DNA of 64,000 nt from Chitinophagales bacterium (GTDB taxonomy: Bacteria > Bacteroidota > Bacteroidia > Chitinophagales > Saprospiraceae). Location: positions 204,978 through 268,977 of the forward strand of contig JAAFJY010000001.1 in assembly GCA_013299105.1 (NCBI GenBank). The letters are read 5' to 3'. Position numbers and translations under genes: made by a program. Below, piece after piece: positions 42,831 to 52,330 of the stretch (positions are counted from its first letter, which is position 1; the number at the start of each line of letters is the position of its first letter). Under the pieces are notes generated by a model. The model did not search any database. It saw only the letters and a program-made list of their open reading frames with translations, and was not told the DNA's origin.

Positions 42831-43175
42831 ATGGAGCTCAGCAAAGCAGACAAAAAAGTAGCCCGCGCCATCCTCGAAAAAGGCATGCAACGGGAGTTTT
42901 AACAGGGCATAGAACGAGCCGAGGAGATACTAAAAGCCTGGCGCGATGGGACGGCGGGCACCGCACAAGACTCGTATTACATCCTCTTCAAGCACATCAA
43001 AGCATTTGACAAGGGCATCGCTCAACGCTACGATCGAATGACGGGCTCCAGGTATTTTCTCTTGGTTGGTGAGCTACTGCTTGACGGGTTGGTAGATCAA
43101 GCCGACTTAGCCCCTTTTTCCGAGCAAACAAAAGAGGACTTCAAGACATTCTTGAAAATCTATGACCACACCTAA
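42831..43175 (+). pseudogene. Small conserved-looking protein broken by one in-frame stop
   Basis: From the ATG at 42831 the frame reads 23 codons ('MELSKADKKVARAILEKGMQ' then REF), meets TAA at 42900-42902, and continues open for 90 more codons to TAA at 43173 ('QGIERAEEILKAWRDG...HIKAFDKGIAQRYDRMTG...LLDGLVDQADL...DFKTFLKIYDHT'). The combined 114-codon frame is a coherent, helical protein with normal codon use on both sides of the stop. This looks like a recent nonsense mutation (or sequencing error) in an otherwise intact gene. Function unknown. Confidence 0.65.
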
Positions 43176-43183
43176 AAAGCCCT

Positions 43184-43306
43184 GAAAGGGCGAGATACGT
43201 CAGCGATGGGCAACGTCCATCGAGGAAAGGGCGAGATACGTCAATGATGGGCAACGTCCATCGAGGAAAGGGCGAAATACGTCAATGATGGGCAACGCCC
43301 GTCGAA
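43184..43306 (+). repeat. Three tandem 41-bp hairpin repeats
   Basis: Units start at 43184, 43225 and 43266, each GAAAGGGCGAGATACGTCA, then A/GYGATGGGCAACGTCCATCG. GATGG...CCATC forms a hairpin in each unit. A lone relative lies at about 41735-41800. There are no unique spacers, so this is not CRISPR. Confidence 0.75.
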
Positions 43307-43313
43307 ACGATAG

Positions 43314-43359
43314 GCAAAAAACGCGAACGGCGGACCGAGATTTTCGATCCGCCGTTCGC
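43314..43359 (-). terminator. Rho-independent terminator of the nqr operon
   Basis: GCGAACGGCGGA (43323) pairs perfectly with TCCGCCGTTCGC (43348-43359). On the minus strand the stem runs into TTTTTT (AAAAAA at 43316-43321). It lies 10 bases after the nqrF stop. Confidence 0.9.
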
Positions 43360-43368
43360 ATTTGATAT

Positions 43369-44667
43369 TTACCCGCCAAAATCATCGTAAGCGATGTTTT
43401 CAACAGGGACGCCCAGTGCATCGAGCATTTTTTGCACTGCCGAAAGCATCAAGGGTGGACCACAGATGTAGTATTCGATCTCCTCTGGTTCCGGGTGGTT
43501 TTTGAGGTAATTGTCCAAAAGCACTTGGTGGATGAAACCTTTGTAGCCCGTCCAATTGTCTTCGGGCAGGGGCTCCGAAAGGGCGATGTTGAACTGGAAA
43601 TTCGGAAAATCCTTTTCGATCTGCCGGAAATCTTCTTCGTAAAACAACTCCTTGCCCGAACGGCCTCCGTACCAGTAACTCACCTTGCGGTCGGGGGTTT
43701 TGAGGGTATGGAACATGTGAAAGATGTGCGAACGCAAAGGAGCCATACCCGCACCACCACCAATGTAGATCATTTCACGTTTGGTGGGCTTGATGTGAAA
43801 ATCACCGTAGGGGCCGGAAATGACCACTTTATCCCCCGGCTTGGCGTTGAATACGTAGGAAGAGCATACCCCTGGATTCACGGCCTGCCAGTTGTTGGCG
43901 GCACGGTCCCAGGGTGGAGTAGCCACGCGGATGTTGAGCATGATGATGTTGCCCTCCGCCGGGTGGTTGGCCATCGAATAAGCCCGAAACTGCGGATCGG
44001 GATTCTTCATTTTCAAGTCCCAGAGCTTGAACTTATCCCAGTCCTCTTGGTAGCAATCGGGTGTGCGGTCGGTCAGGCGCGGGTGTGCAGTGATGTCGAT
44101 GTCTTTGAAATCGACATTTACCTCAGGCACGTCAATTTGGATGTAGCCACCAGATTCGAACTCCAGGTGCTCACCTTCCGGTAGTTTTACCACAAACTCC
44201 TTGATGAAAGTGGCCACATTGTAGTTGGACACCACCTCGCATTCCCACTTTTTGATGCCAAAAACTTCCTCTGGCACGCGGATTTTCATGTCTTGGCGCA
44301 CCTTGACCTGGCAAGCCAAGCGGCGGTGTTCAGCCACATCACGACGCGAAAGGTGGTTCAACTCAGTGGGCAACACGTCGCCACCGCCCTCATCGACCCA
44401 GCACTTGCACAATGCACAAGTGCCGCCGCCGCCGCAAGCCGAAGGCAAGAACACATTGGACCCCGACAAAGCCGATAGCAAAGACGTGCCTGGCGAAACC
44501 AGCAAGGGTTTTTCGTCATCACCATTGACGAACAGTTTGACATCACCTTGGGGCACCAACTTCATTTGGGCATAAATCAACCCAAAGGTGAGCAACAAGA
44601 TGATGACCGTGAACGCCACCGTGCCGTAAACAATCGGCATCACATCGAAGAGCAAAAAGAAGCTCAT
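43369..44667 (-). CDS. nqrF: Na+-translocating NADH-quinone reductase subunit F
   Basis: A 432-residue subunit that takes electrons from NADH into the complex. Residues 11-34 are the membrane anchor ('[24 protein letters not shown]'). The 2Fe-2S ferredoxin domain has C78, C84, C87 and C119. The FAD and NADH domains follow, with '[10 protein letters not shown]' for flavin binding, '[11 protein letters not shown]', '[15 protein letters not shown]' and '[17 protein letters not shown]'. It is about 25 residues longer than the 408-residue Vibrio protein. Last gene of the operon; a strong terminator follows. Confidence 0.97.
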   Translation of the reverse strand: MSFFLLFDVMPIVYGTVAFTVIILLLTFGLIYAQMKLVPQGDVKLFVNGDDEKPLLVSPGTSLLSALSGSNVFLPSACGGGGTCALCKCWVDEGGGDVLPTELNHLSRRDVAEHRRLACQVKVRQDMKIRVPEEVFGIKKWECEVVSNYNVATFIKEFVVKLPEGEHLEFESGGYIQIDVPEVNVDFKDIDITAHPRLTDRTPDCYQEDWDKFKLWDLKMKNPDPQFRAYSMANHPAEGNIIMLNIRVATPPWDRAANNWQAVNPGVCSSYVFNAKPGDKVVISGPYGDFHIKPTKREMIYIGGGAGMAPLRSHIFHMFHTLKTPDRKVSYWYGGRSGKELFYEEDFRQIEKDFPNFQFNIALSEPLPEDNWTGYKGFIHQVLLDNYLKNHPEPEEIEYYICGPPLMLSAVQKMLDALGVPVENIAYDDFGG

Positions 44668-44955
44668 AAGTTGACCTTTAAATACTTGTAAAAGGTTGTT
44701 TTCCTATTTTCACAGGCTATTTATGCCTTTGAATTTTTGACTTACGATTTACAACTTACGACTTACGAAGTATTGGCTCGCTGACCGGATTCCGTGGGAC
44801 CTTAAGTTTTCGATTTACGGACAAGTGTTGCCTCGAAAATTGAAATTTTAAAATCCTGAATTTGAACGGGGCTCAAAACAAGCCTGCCAATCAAATCTCA
44901 ATGCGAAGCCCGCAATTAAAATGTCGTATATCGTACGTCATCTATCGTATGTCAA
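44668..44955. other. Spacer inside the nqr operon with short repeats
   Basis: A 288-base gap between nqrF and nqrE, unusually long inside this operon. It contains ACTTACGA-type strings (44740-44776) and a TCGTATATCGTACGTCATCT string (44924-44953) that stops right at the nqrE stop codon. Nothing else is recognised. Confidence 0.6.
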
Positions 44956-45561
44956 TTACATGTACTTCGCAGGATTAATGCCCATCAGCGCCATGAATGC
45001 CAGGCCCATCAATCCCGTTAGAATAAACGTAATGCCCAAGCCACGCAATGGCGCTGGCACATCGGAATAGCGGATTTTTTCGCGGATTGCTGCCATTGCC
45101 ACAATCGCCAATGCCCAGCCAATGCCCGATCCTACGCCATACACCACCGACTCAGAGAAGTTGTAAGAACGTGCCACCATGAACAAAGCTGCACCAAGGA
45201 TGGCGCAGTTTACCGTGATCAGGGGCAAGAAAATCCCGAGGGCGTTGTACAAGGAAGGCGAGTACTTTTCCACCGCCATTTCCACCAATTGCACCGAGGC
45301 AGCGATGCTGGCGATGAACAGGATGAAGCGCAGGAAAGTCAGGTCAGTTTTAAAAATACCATTGGGGCCTAAAACCAACTCACTGATGATCCAGTTGATC
45401 GGCACGGTGAGCGCCAATACGAAGATCACCGCTGCCCCCAAACCAATGGCCGTTTTGACCGTTTTGGATACCGCCAGAAAAGAGCACATCCCAATGAAAT
45501 AGGAAAGCACCATGTTTTCGACGAAGGCGGATTTGATGAAAATATTGAGCAAATTGTCCAT
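44956..45561 (-). CDS. nqrE: Na+-translocating NADH-quinone reductase subunit E
   Basis: A 201-residue integral membrane subunit with six helices, paralogous to NqrD and RnfA. Typical sequence includes '[22 protein letters not shown]' in the first helix, with the Cys that shares the intramembrane 2Fe-2S site with NqrD, and '[21 protein letters not shown]' in the fourth. It starts 36 bases after nqrD. Confidence 0.96.
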   Translation of the reverse strand: MDNLLNIFIKSAFVENMVLSYFIGMCSFLAVSKTVKTAIGLGAAVIFVLALTVPINWIISELVLGPNGIFKTDLTFLRFILFIASIAASVQLVEMAVEKYSPSLYNALGIFLPLITVNCAILGAALFMVARSYNFSESVVYGVGSGIGWALAIVAMAAIREKIRYSDVPAPLRGLGITFILTGLMGLAFMALMGINPAKYM

Positions 45562-45597
45562 TGCTACATGTTTTTACCCTTGACAAAAGGTGCTTAA

Positions 45598-46290
45598 TCA
45601 GGAAATGTCGATCAACTTGCGGTTGCGCGAGCGTTGGATCCAAATGATGATGCCCACCAAGAAAATAGCGGAAGTAGGCAAAACCATCAAACCATTGGGC
45701 TGGTACCAACTCAGGAGCCAAGAGCTGCTGGTATTGACCAAGAATTCATCCGTAGGCCCAATGATTTTGAAGCCCGCAATGGCCCCACGACCAAAAAACT
45801 CGCGAATCACCGCCAAGGCAATCAAAATGGCACCATACCCAGCGCCATTGCCCAAGCCATCGAGGAAGGAACGCCAGGGTGGATTACCCATTGCATAAGC
45901 TTCCAAGCGGCCCATCACGATGCAGTTGGTGATGATCAAGCCAATAAATACAGACAACTGTTTCCACACCGGATAGTTGTACGCCTTTAAAACCTGCTCC
46001 ACAATGGTCACCAAAAAGGCGATGACCACCAATTGCACGATCATGCGGATCTGCTTGGGAATACCCTTGCGCATGAGCGAGATCACCAGGTTGGAAAAAC
46101 CCGTTACCAAGGTCACTGCCACAGCCATGATCAGCGCAGGTTTGACCATACTCGTTACTGCCAATGCCGAGCATACCCCCAGAATCTGCACAGTAATCGG
46201 GTTGTCGTCATTCATTGGGTCACTCAACAATTTCCGCTCTTTTTTTCCAAAAAGTTCGGCGGATTCTTTCTTTTCAAGTACTTCTGCCAT
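45598..46290 (-). CDS. nqrD: Na+-translocating NADH-quinone reductase subunit D
   Basis: A 230-residue membrane subunit with six helices. Recognised by 'DDNPITVQILGVCSALAVTS' (with the Cys that joins NqrE in holding the intramembrane iron-sulfur centre), 'VFIGLIITNCIVMGRLEAYAMG' and 'DGLGNGAGYGAILIALAVIREFFG'. It is preceded by a charged cytoplasmic tail. It begins 40 bases after nqrC. Confidence 0.96.
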   Translation of the reverse strand: MAEVLEKKESAELFGKKERKLLSDPMNDDNPITVQILGVCSALAVTSMVKPALIMAVAVTLVTGFSNLVISLMRKGIPKQIRMIVQLVVIAFLVTIVEQVLKAYNYPVWKQLSVFIGLIITNCIVMGRLEAYAMGNPPWRSFLDGLGNGAGYGAILIALAVIREFFGRGAIAGFKIIGPTDEFLVNTSSSWLLSWYQPNGLMVLPTSAIFLVGIIIWIQRSRNRKLIDIS

Positions 46291-46330
46291 GATGACTTGA
46301 TTTTATGGTCCTGAAAAATCAGGGCCCAGT

Positions 46331-47044
46331 TTACTTTTTTTGCGATTCCAGGTAAGGCAAATAAACCGCCAAACCTGTTTGCATCATATCGGACACTCCT
46401 ACAGAGGTAATGGTGGCTCCAGAGATGCCATCGACCTCATGCTCAGGATCTTTTGCGCCGCCTTTGATTACTTTAACAGACACATAATCCCCTTCGTTCG
46501 TGAAAATTTTTTTTCCGACAAACTGCTTGCCAAAGTTAGGATTGTCCTTGATCTCAGCGCCCAAACCAGGGGTTTCGGCGGCGTGACCAAAGGAGGTGCC
46601 CACGATGGTATTCATGTCGTCTTTCATTGCCACATAGGCCCAGATTTTGTCCCAAAGGCCATTGCCGCGCACGGCCATGAGGTAAACCTTGCCTTTTTCG
46701 CCTTTGTAAACAAAAATCGGGTAACGCCTCTCGGCTTCGGGTTTCCTTTCTTCCACCGCCAGGTCAATCGACTCCGCACTGACACCATCCACCGGGGTGC
46801 CTTCGGCGTTGATGACCACTTGCTCTACGTTTTTGTTGAACAAATCGAGGACTTGCTCGTCGCTCATCTTGTCGAGGTCTTGCCCCAATTGGTCTTTGAT
46901 CGAGCCCAGCAGGTCGCGTTTTTTGTACACCGCTTCGGCTGCATCGTGGAAAGGTTTGAGGCCAATGACTGCCAGAGCCAGGCCAATCGCCACGATGAGG
47001 GTCATGATCAGGGTGTAGATGGTGATATAGCGGTTACTGTACAT
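46331..47044 (-). CDS. nqrC: Na+-translocating NADH-quinone reductase subunit C
   Basis: A 237-residue subunit with one N-terminal helix ('YITIYTLIMTLIVAIGLALAVIGL') and a periplasmic FMN domain. The flavinylation motif is 'DGISGATITS', where a Thr carries FMN through a phosphoester bond made by ApbE; no apbE is in this window. Its start overlaps the nqrB stop by 11 bases, a sign of translational coupling. Confidence 0.96.
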   Translation of the reverse strand: MYSNRYITIYTLIMTLIVAIGLALAVIGLKPFHDAAEAVYKKRDLLGSIKDQLGQDLDKMSDEQVLDLFNKNVEQVVINAEGTPVDGVSAESIDLAVEERKPEAERRYPIFVYKGEKGKVYLMAVRGNGLWDKIWAYVAMKDDMNTIVGTSFGHAAETPGLGAEIKDNPNFGKQFVGKKIFTNEGDYVSVKVIKGGAKDPEHEVDGISGATITSVGVSDMMQTGLAVYLPYLESQKK

Positions 47045-48296
47045 TTTGCATGCGTTTATTGATGTTCGACTGCAACACGAAATGGTCGATCAGTGGTGCA
47101 AAAACATTGAGGAACAAAATGGCCAACATCCAACCTTCAGGATATGCGGGGTTCATCACCCGGATGATGAGGCCAATCATGCCAATCAAGAATCCATAAA
47201 TCCATTTACCCCGGTTGGTCGAAGCCGCAGTCACTGGATCAGTAGCCATGAAAGCCATTGCAAAGAGGAAACTGCCCATCGAGAAGTGCTGATACCAAGG
47301 GATGTTCATGTAAGCATCAAAATTCCAGGCGTTGAGCAACAAGCCCATAAAGGCCATACCCAAGACCATCGACACCATGATGCGCCAACTGGCAATGCCA
47401 GTCATGATTAAGGTCAAAGCACCAATGATGATGAAAGGTTTACTGGTTTCGCCAATTGAGCCAGGAATAAAGCCCCAGAACATTTGCGCAGGACTGTAGT
47501 GCGCCATGACCGCATCCCAACCGCCTTTTGAAGCCAAGGCCAAGGGAGTGGCCCCGCTGTAACCATCAATAACGGGTAAGCCTGCTTCAAACTGGCTCCA
47601 ACCCAAGGACCCAAACAAGGGATTGAGCACGTTCAAGTGGAACCAACCATACTCGGCCATGCCTCCTTCGCCAGCTTTGGTCAGGCCCGCTACCCATACT
47701 TCGTCACCGGAAATGGTACCTGGGTAGGCAAAAAACACAAAAACCCGCGCCAGCAAGGCAATGTTGACCACGTTCATGCCTGTACCTCCAAAGGCCTCTT
47801 TGCCCAAGATCACCGCAAAAACGATGGACAAGGACAAAATCCAAAGGGGAATATCTGGCGGCATGATCAACGGAATCAAAGCTCCCGTGACCAGGAACCC
47901 TTCTTCCACCGCGTGTTTTTTCTTGGCGGCAAAAAGAAACTCAATGCCCAGGCCTACTACGTGGGTAACGACCCAAATGGGCAGGATTTGCACCAAGCCG
48001 TAAAACAACTTGAGGTGAAAACCTTCGAGCAGATTGTCGTCATATTTGCCCAAGGCCAGGAAGTGCTGATGGCCAATGTTCAAGGTGCCAAACAAGTAGC
48101 ACAATTGCAGGGCCAAGACCACGATGACCATGGTGCGCTTCAAGTCCATGCCATCGCGGATGTGCACGCCGTCTTTGGTGACGGTCTTGGGCGTAAAGGC
48201 AAACGTAAAAAAGGCATCGTAGGCCGTATGCAGGAGGGGTGATTTCTCCTTGTCGGGCTCAATGCGTTCGAAGAATTTGATTAAAGTATCTTTCAT
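47034..48296 (-). CDS. nqrB: Na+-translocating NADH-quinone reductase subunit B
   Basis: A 420-residue main membrane subunit with ten or so helices. Marks are 'AYDAFFTFAFTPKTVTKDGVHIRDGMDLKRTM' near the start, 'GYSGATPLA' containing the Thr that binds FMN covalently, 'GFIPGSIGETSKPFIIIGALTLI' and 'MAFMATDPVTAASTNRGKWIYG'. It takes part in Na+ movement and ubiquinone or menaquinone reduction. The start is 26 bases after nqrA. Confidence 0.96.
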   Translation of the reverse strand: MKDTLIKFFERIEPDKEKSPLLHTAYDAFFTFAFTPKTVTKDGVHIRDGMDLKRTMVIVVLALQLCYLFGTLNIGHQHFLALGKYDDNLLEGFHLKLFYGLVQILPIWVVTHVVGLGIEFLFAAKKKHAVEEGFLVTGALIPLIMPPDIPLWILSLSIVFAVILGKEAFGGTGMNVVNIALLARVFVFFAYPGTISGDEVWVAGLTKAGEGGMAEYGWFHLNVLNPLFGSLGWSQFEAGLPVIDGYSGATPLALASKGGWDAVMAHYSPAQMFWGFIPGSIGETSKPFIIIGALTLIMTGIASWRIMVSMVLGMAFMGLLLNAWNFDAYMNIPWYQHFSMGSFLFAMAFMATDPVTAASTNRGKWIYGFLIGMIGLIIRVMNPAYPEGWMLAILFLNVFAPLIDHFVLQSNINKRMQNVQ

Positions 48297-48322
48297 CGCT
48301 TAGGGCGTGATTTGTCAGGTAA

Positions 48323-49966
48323 TTACAAGCCTTCTTTTTGCATCATTTTGATGCCATCGCGTAGGATTTTCTGCAAAGGTTGCTTGGACGTGCAGGCGAA
48401 TTCGCAGAGGGCTACATCCTCTTCCACCAGTTCGTGAATACCCAAACCTTGCATGCGCTCCACGTCACCTACGATGATCGATTTCATCAGGTGTTGTGGA
48501 TAAACATCCATTGGAAGCAAGTTTTCGTACTGGCCTGTTACCACAAAAGCGCGTTTTTCGCCGCGTGTATTGGTATCGGGGCTGAAACGCATGTCGTGAA
48601 ACAAGCTAGTCAAGTATGTTTTGGAAGCACTTGGAATAGCCTTGGAGGGCAACAACCAACCAAACATATCATAATCATCTCCTTCAGGAATAACCGTGAT
48701 CTGGTCGTCGAAGGTGCCCAGGAATTGAGTTGCACTTTTTGCTTTGCCCGACAACACATCGCCCGAAATGATGCGCAGTTTGCTGCGGTCTTCAGCGATT
48801 TGTCCTTTAAGCAAGTCGGCCAAACTTGCACCTAAGTGCGTACGGATATAGCCTGGACTACTTACTTCCGAGCCGCCAAGGGCTACCACACGGGTCGTAT
48901 CGTATTTTTTTTCGCCGAACAAAGTACCGATGGTAATGACTTCTTGTACTCCTAGGGTCCACACCTTTTGGCTGCCGCGAATGGGGCTGATGTGGTGGAT
49001 CTGTACACCCACGTTACCAGCAGGATGTTTGCCTTTGAACCATACTTTTTCAACTCCACTTGCGTGGGTAAAAGCTGTAGAAGGTTGTTCGGCAGCATTC
49101 AAGCCCAGGTAAACCTTGCCATCCGTCAGGTGGCCCAGTACATTTAGGCCCTCTTGGAAAGCCGCCTCACGGCCTTCGACCACCAAATCAAGATTGGGAG
49201 CCAAGGGAGCGGTGTCAAATGTGGAGATGAAAATATTGACAGGTACCACTGCTGGATCAGCTACTATATTATAAGGTCGTTGCCGAATCAGTGGTATTGC
49301 GCCATATTCACAAAGGAATTCGATGATTTCACTGCGATTGGCTTTATCCAGCGCAGGTAGGTTTTTGATTTCTCGTGACTTTTGGGTTTTGTCGGCCAAA
49401 ATGACCACTTCGGTAATGGCCCGCTTGTCGCCGCGATTGATGGCGATCACTTCACCACTGACCGGAGCTACGAACTTGACCTCCGGACGGGCTTTGTCAA
49501 AAAACAAAGGATCGCCAGCCAACACTGATGATCCTACTTCTACTTCCAATTTGGGCAAAGGCGAAATGCCTTGGAAATCGGGAGCTTGCAAAGCAAAAGT
49601 CTGCACCGAAGCAGACTGGACTTTGCCTCCAGGCTGGCCTTCCAGCATGATGTCATGGCCTTTTTTGAGGCTTTTGATGCTGGCTTTACCCACGAATTGT
49701 GGCTTGTCGGCAGGAAACAACTCATCGCTATCGGGCATTACCCCATAGTTGACCCCTTCTTTTTCAACCCCCAAACGGCGCGACTCCATGATCAACATGT
49801 TGTCAGATACGCGCATGATGGCCATGAACAGCAATACAACTGCCGCTGCCAACATGCCGTATAGCAGTGTATTTCCAGCACTAGCAGATGGGGTTTGGGC
49901 AAACAGTGGTACAGTGAAAAAAAGACAAAGGGCAAAAAGGACTAACCCAGTTCTGGATTTATTCAT
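48323..49966 (-). CDS. nqrA: Na+-translocating NADH-quinone reductase subunit A, with N-terminal membrane extension
   Basis: A 547-residue first subunit. The usual NqrA begins at about residue 98 here ('IKSLKKGHDIMLEGQPG'), followed by 'FVAPVSGEVIAINRGDKRAI', 'GAIPLIRQRPYN', 'IHHISPIRGSQKVWTLGVQEV' and the C-terminal 'VEEDVALCEFACTSKQPLQ'. Vibrio NqrA is about 446 residues and has no membrane segment. This one has about 97 extra residues: a hydrophobic signal-like helix (5-23, ending LFAQ) and a second helix (34-52, 'LLYGMLAAAVVLLFMAIMR'). It is therefore probably membrane-tethered. First gene of the operon. Confidence 0.93.
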   Translation of the reverse strand: MNKSRTGLVLFALCLFFTVPLFAQTPSASAGNTLLYGMLAAAVVLLFMAIMRVSDNMLIMESRRLGVEKEGVNYGVMPDSDELFPADKPQFVGKASIKSLKKGHDIMLEGQPGGKVQSASVQTFALQAPDFQGISPLPKLEVEVGSSVLAGDPLFFDKARPEVKFVAPVSGEVIAINRGDKRAITEVVILADKTQKSREIKNLPALDKANRSEIIEFLCEYGAIPLIRQRPYNIVADPAVVPVNIFISTFDTAPLAPNLDLVVEGREAAFQEGLNVLGHLTDGKVYLGLNAAEQPSTAFTHASGVEKVWFKGKHPAGNVGVQIHHISPIRGSQKVWTLGVQEVITIGTLFGEKKYDTTRVVALGGSEVSSPGYIRTHLGASLADLLKGQIAEDRSKLRIISGDVLSGKAKSATQFLGTFDDQITVIPEGDDYDMFGWLLPSKAIPSASKTYLTSLFHDMRFSPDTNTRGEKRAFVVTGQYENLLPMDVYPQHLMKSIIVGDVERMQGLGIHELVEEDVALCEFACTSKQPLQKILRDGIKMMQKEGL

Positions 49967-50021
49967 AACAAGGCTTATTTACAGCAAGGAATGAAAACGC
50001 AGTAATTTCGTCTTCCACCTC

Positions 50022-50029
50022 CAAATGTA
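50022..50029 (-). promoter_or_regulatory. Candidate -7 box for the nqr operon
   Basis: On the minus strand TACATTTG matches TAnnTTTG about 56 bases ahead of the nqrA start. No clear TTG lies at the right upstream distance, so the call is weak. Confidence 0.35.
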
Positions 50030-50075
50030 AAAAAATGATTGAAATTCATGGGAATATTGGCGTAAAATTTGCTAA

Positions 50076-50209
50076 GGGAGCGTGAAAAAATAAGGTAAAC
50101 GAGTTTGGGTCTAGTGAAAAAAGATAAACAACTGGATGAAAGGAAGTTGTGTTCTTTTTTTGCTAAACCTCAAAAGCAAAGTTGTTTAGCTTATTTTAGC
50201 TCAAATACT
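50076..50209 (+). repeat. Dispersed palindromic element, copy G
   Basis: Full copy upstream of nqrA. It begins GGGAGCGTGAAAAAATAAGG and ends CTTATTTTAGCTCAAATACT. Both arms are of the TAAAC type (GGTAAACGAGTTTGGG and, from the other end, GCTAAACAACTTTGC). Confidence 0.87.
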
Positions 50210-50256
50210 AACTTGTTGTTTTTACCAACTTTTTAGCGATTTATTGGCCCCCCTAT

Positions 50257-51102
50257 TTAGGGTTTGCCGGCCAAATACTCCTTCACCCGCTCCATAAACA
50301 AGACTTGCAGGCGGCCCGTAATTGGTCCAGGTTTCCCATCGCCAATCACTTGCTCATCGACTTGTCTAATCGACATGGCACCTTTGGTAGTACTGGTGAA
50401 AAAAGCTTCGCGAGCAGTAGCCAATTCGCTGATATGGACTTCGCGTTCTTCAACTACGATGCCATTTTTGTGGGCGAGATCCAAAATCTGTTTGCGGGTC
50501 ACGCCCCACAGGATTTTTTCGGGAGTAGTCACGATGTGCCCCGCAGCAGTGACTAGGTAAAAATTTGAACGGGCCGATTCGCGCAGGTATTCGCCATCGA
50601 CGTACACCAGGTCCTGGGCATTGGCGGCTTTTACTTCCTTGAGTTTGCGGATTCCCATCGCGTAGTTAGTAGTTTTCACCTCCGGCAAATCGCGCTGAAA
50701 AGGCACCGTGATGACCTTGATGCCGGTGGGCGAAAACTCCCAAGTATTGGCTGGTAAATCGTATACCATGATCGCCAGATTGGGATCAGTAGGCGTATAA
50801 CCGTCGGGCGAATAACCGCCAGTCAACAACAAACGAATGCCCGCATCGCGCATTTCGTTGGCGGCGAGTAAGTCGTAAAGGTGTTGGGTAAAAACCGAAC
50901 GCGAGAAAGGAATTTTCAAGTCTAATGACTCTGCTGAACGGTAAAAGCGGTCTAGGTAATCATCAAGAAAAAGCGGATGCCCCTCGCGGGCCAGGAAATA
51001 GTCGAAAATGCCGAAACCCCTTAACAAACCAATGTCTGAGATGTGCAAAACCGACTTTTCGATGGGCGTTATTTCGCCGTTGATGTGGTAGAATTTGGGC
51101 AT
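50257..51102 (-). CDS. Class IV PLP aminotransferase
   Basis: A 281-residue fold-type IV enzyme of the branched-chain/D-amino-acid aminotransferase or aminodeoxychorismate lyase group. Motifs are 'ISDIGLLRGFGIFDYFLAREG' near the N-terminus, 'TTNYAMGIRKLKEVKAANAQDLVYVDG' containing the likely PLP lysine, 'ESARSNFYLVTAAGHIVTTPE', and 'TSTTKGAMSIRQVDEQVIGDGKPGPIT'. Substrate choice among these cannot be made by eye. The ATG at 51102 is preferred; the 25 codons above it are unlike the family and would nearly touch upp. Confidence 0.88.
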   Translation of the reverse strand: MPKFYHINGEITPIEKSVLHISDIGLLRGFGIFDYFLAREGHPLFLDDYLDRFYRSAESLDLKIPFSRSVFTQHLYDLLAANEMRDAGIRLLLTGGYSPDGYTPTDPNLAIMVYDLPANTWEFSPTGIKVITVPFQRDLPEVKTTNYAMGIRKLKEVKAANAQDLVYVDGEYLRESARSNFYLVTAAGHIVTTPEKILWGVTRKQILDLAHKNGIVVEEREVHISELATAREAFFTSTTKGAMSIRQVDEQVIGDGKPGPITGRLQVLFMERVKEYLAGKP

Positions 51103-51177
51103 GATGAAGGGCGTGATAGATAAACTTATTGGAGGCGAATTACTGGTTTTTACGGGAGAAAACAAAAATTGATGCAA

Positions 51178-51840
51178 TTATTCCTGCAGCTTTTCGCCAA
51201 AGGCGAGGTCGCCAGCATCCCCCAAGCCTGGCACAATATAAGACTTGGCGGTTAGTTCTTCGTCAATGGCTCCGGTCCAAAGGCAAGCCTGCGGGAAATT
51301 GCGCTGCACATATTCTACCCCCGGCATAGCAGCGATCGCGGTCACAAAATGGATAGCAGCAGGCTGGCCCATTGTCAGCAGTTGTTTGGCAGCTAAAACC
51401 ATCGACGCTCCTGTAGCGAGCATGGGATCGGCCAGAATCAGGGTTTTACCTTCCAGACTGGGGCAAGAAAGGTATTCGAGGTGGATGTCAAAACTGCCAT
51501 CTTTGTGGTGCTTCCGGTAAGCAGAAATGAAAGCGTTTTCAGCTTGGTCAAAATAATTCAACAAACCTTGGTGCAAGGGCAAACCTGCCCGCAGAATGGT
51601 AGCCAAAACAAGGGGATGTTTAGGTACCGTGCAGGGCGCAATGCCGAGCGGTGTTTCGACATCCAGGGGCTCATAATCAAGTTTTTTGCTCAACTCATAG
51701 CCCAGGATTTCACCCAGTCGCTCCATATTGCGCCTGAAACGCAAACGGTCATTTTGGCGATTTACATCTCGCATTTCGGCAATAAAACTGCCTGCAATGC
51801 TGTTGGCCTGACTCAGGTTGAATACAAATGGGCGCGACAT
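51178..51840 (-). CDS. upp: Uracil phosphoribosyltransferase
   Basis: A 220-residue type I PRTase that makes UMP from uracil and PRPP for pyrimidine salvage. 'TILRAGLPLHQGLLNYFDQAENAFISAYRK' holds the conserved base-side segment and 'LILADPMLATGASMVLAAKQLL' is the PRPP-binding loop. It ends 'YIVPGLGDAGDLAFG', a signature of Upp. The class IV aminotransferase gene follows 75 bases downstream on the same strand. Confidence 0.93.
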   Translation of the reverse strand: MSRPFVFNLSQANSIAGSFIAEMRDVNRQNDRLRFRRNMERLGEILGYELSKKLDYEPLDVETPLGIAPCTVPKHPLVLATILRAGLPLHQGLLNYFDQAENAFISAYRKHHKDGSFDIHLEYLSCPSLEGKTLILADPMLATGASMVLAAKQLLTMGQPAAIHFVTAIAAMPGVEYVQRNFPQACLWTGAIDEELTAKSYIVPGLGDAGDLAFGEKLQE

Positions 51841-52330
51841 GAGCGGTGGATTTTAAACACGCTCCAAAAGTACAGGATATTTGTATTTTTGGTATAACGA
51901 CTTGGTAAGAAACTGTTTTTAAGACACCCTTCGGGCCATAAAATACCATCTTTTGGAGTCATACTGCGAAGTTTTTGAAGCGATAGCCCCGGCTAGTCGG
52001 CTAGGAATAAAATAGTTTTCTACATTATTTGGTGAATCAATGTTTGAGTTTGATTGAAGCATAGTCCACCTCCCAAATGCCAAAACGTGTAACGAAATGT
52101 TGATGCTAACGTTGAAATCCCATTAGCGAGCACGCTTCGCAAGAAGCCAAAAGCTTTGTAGAACCTGGGTTTCAATGGGGAGTTCGGGCTTCGGAGAAGC
52201 CTAAGACATCAAAAATCTGATGCTTCTTGCGAAGCTGGGCATTAGGGATGCTTTAAGGCACAGGCGTAAAAATGTAATGGCTTATTATTTCGTTCGCATC
52301 GCATTAGTCAGTTGAAAGGCCTCATCCTGA
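51841..52330. other. Intergenic region with an inverted repeat
   Basis: No gene is supported. It holds a 26-29 base inverted repeat, CCCATTAGCGAGCACGCTTC...AAGAAGC at 52119 and GCTTCTTGCGAAGCTGGGCA...TTAGGG at 52222-52247, and a short string near 52290 (TTATTTCGTTCGCATCG) that recalls 36910-36930. Confidence 0.6.

Noticed and set aside
43184-43306. Possible CRISPR array
   Set aside because: The units are tandem with no variable spacers and no cas genes are in the window.
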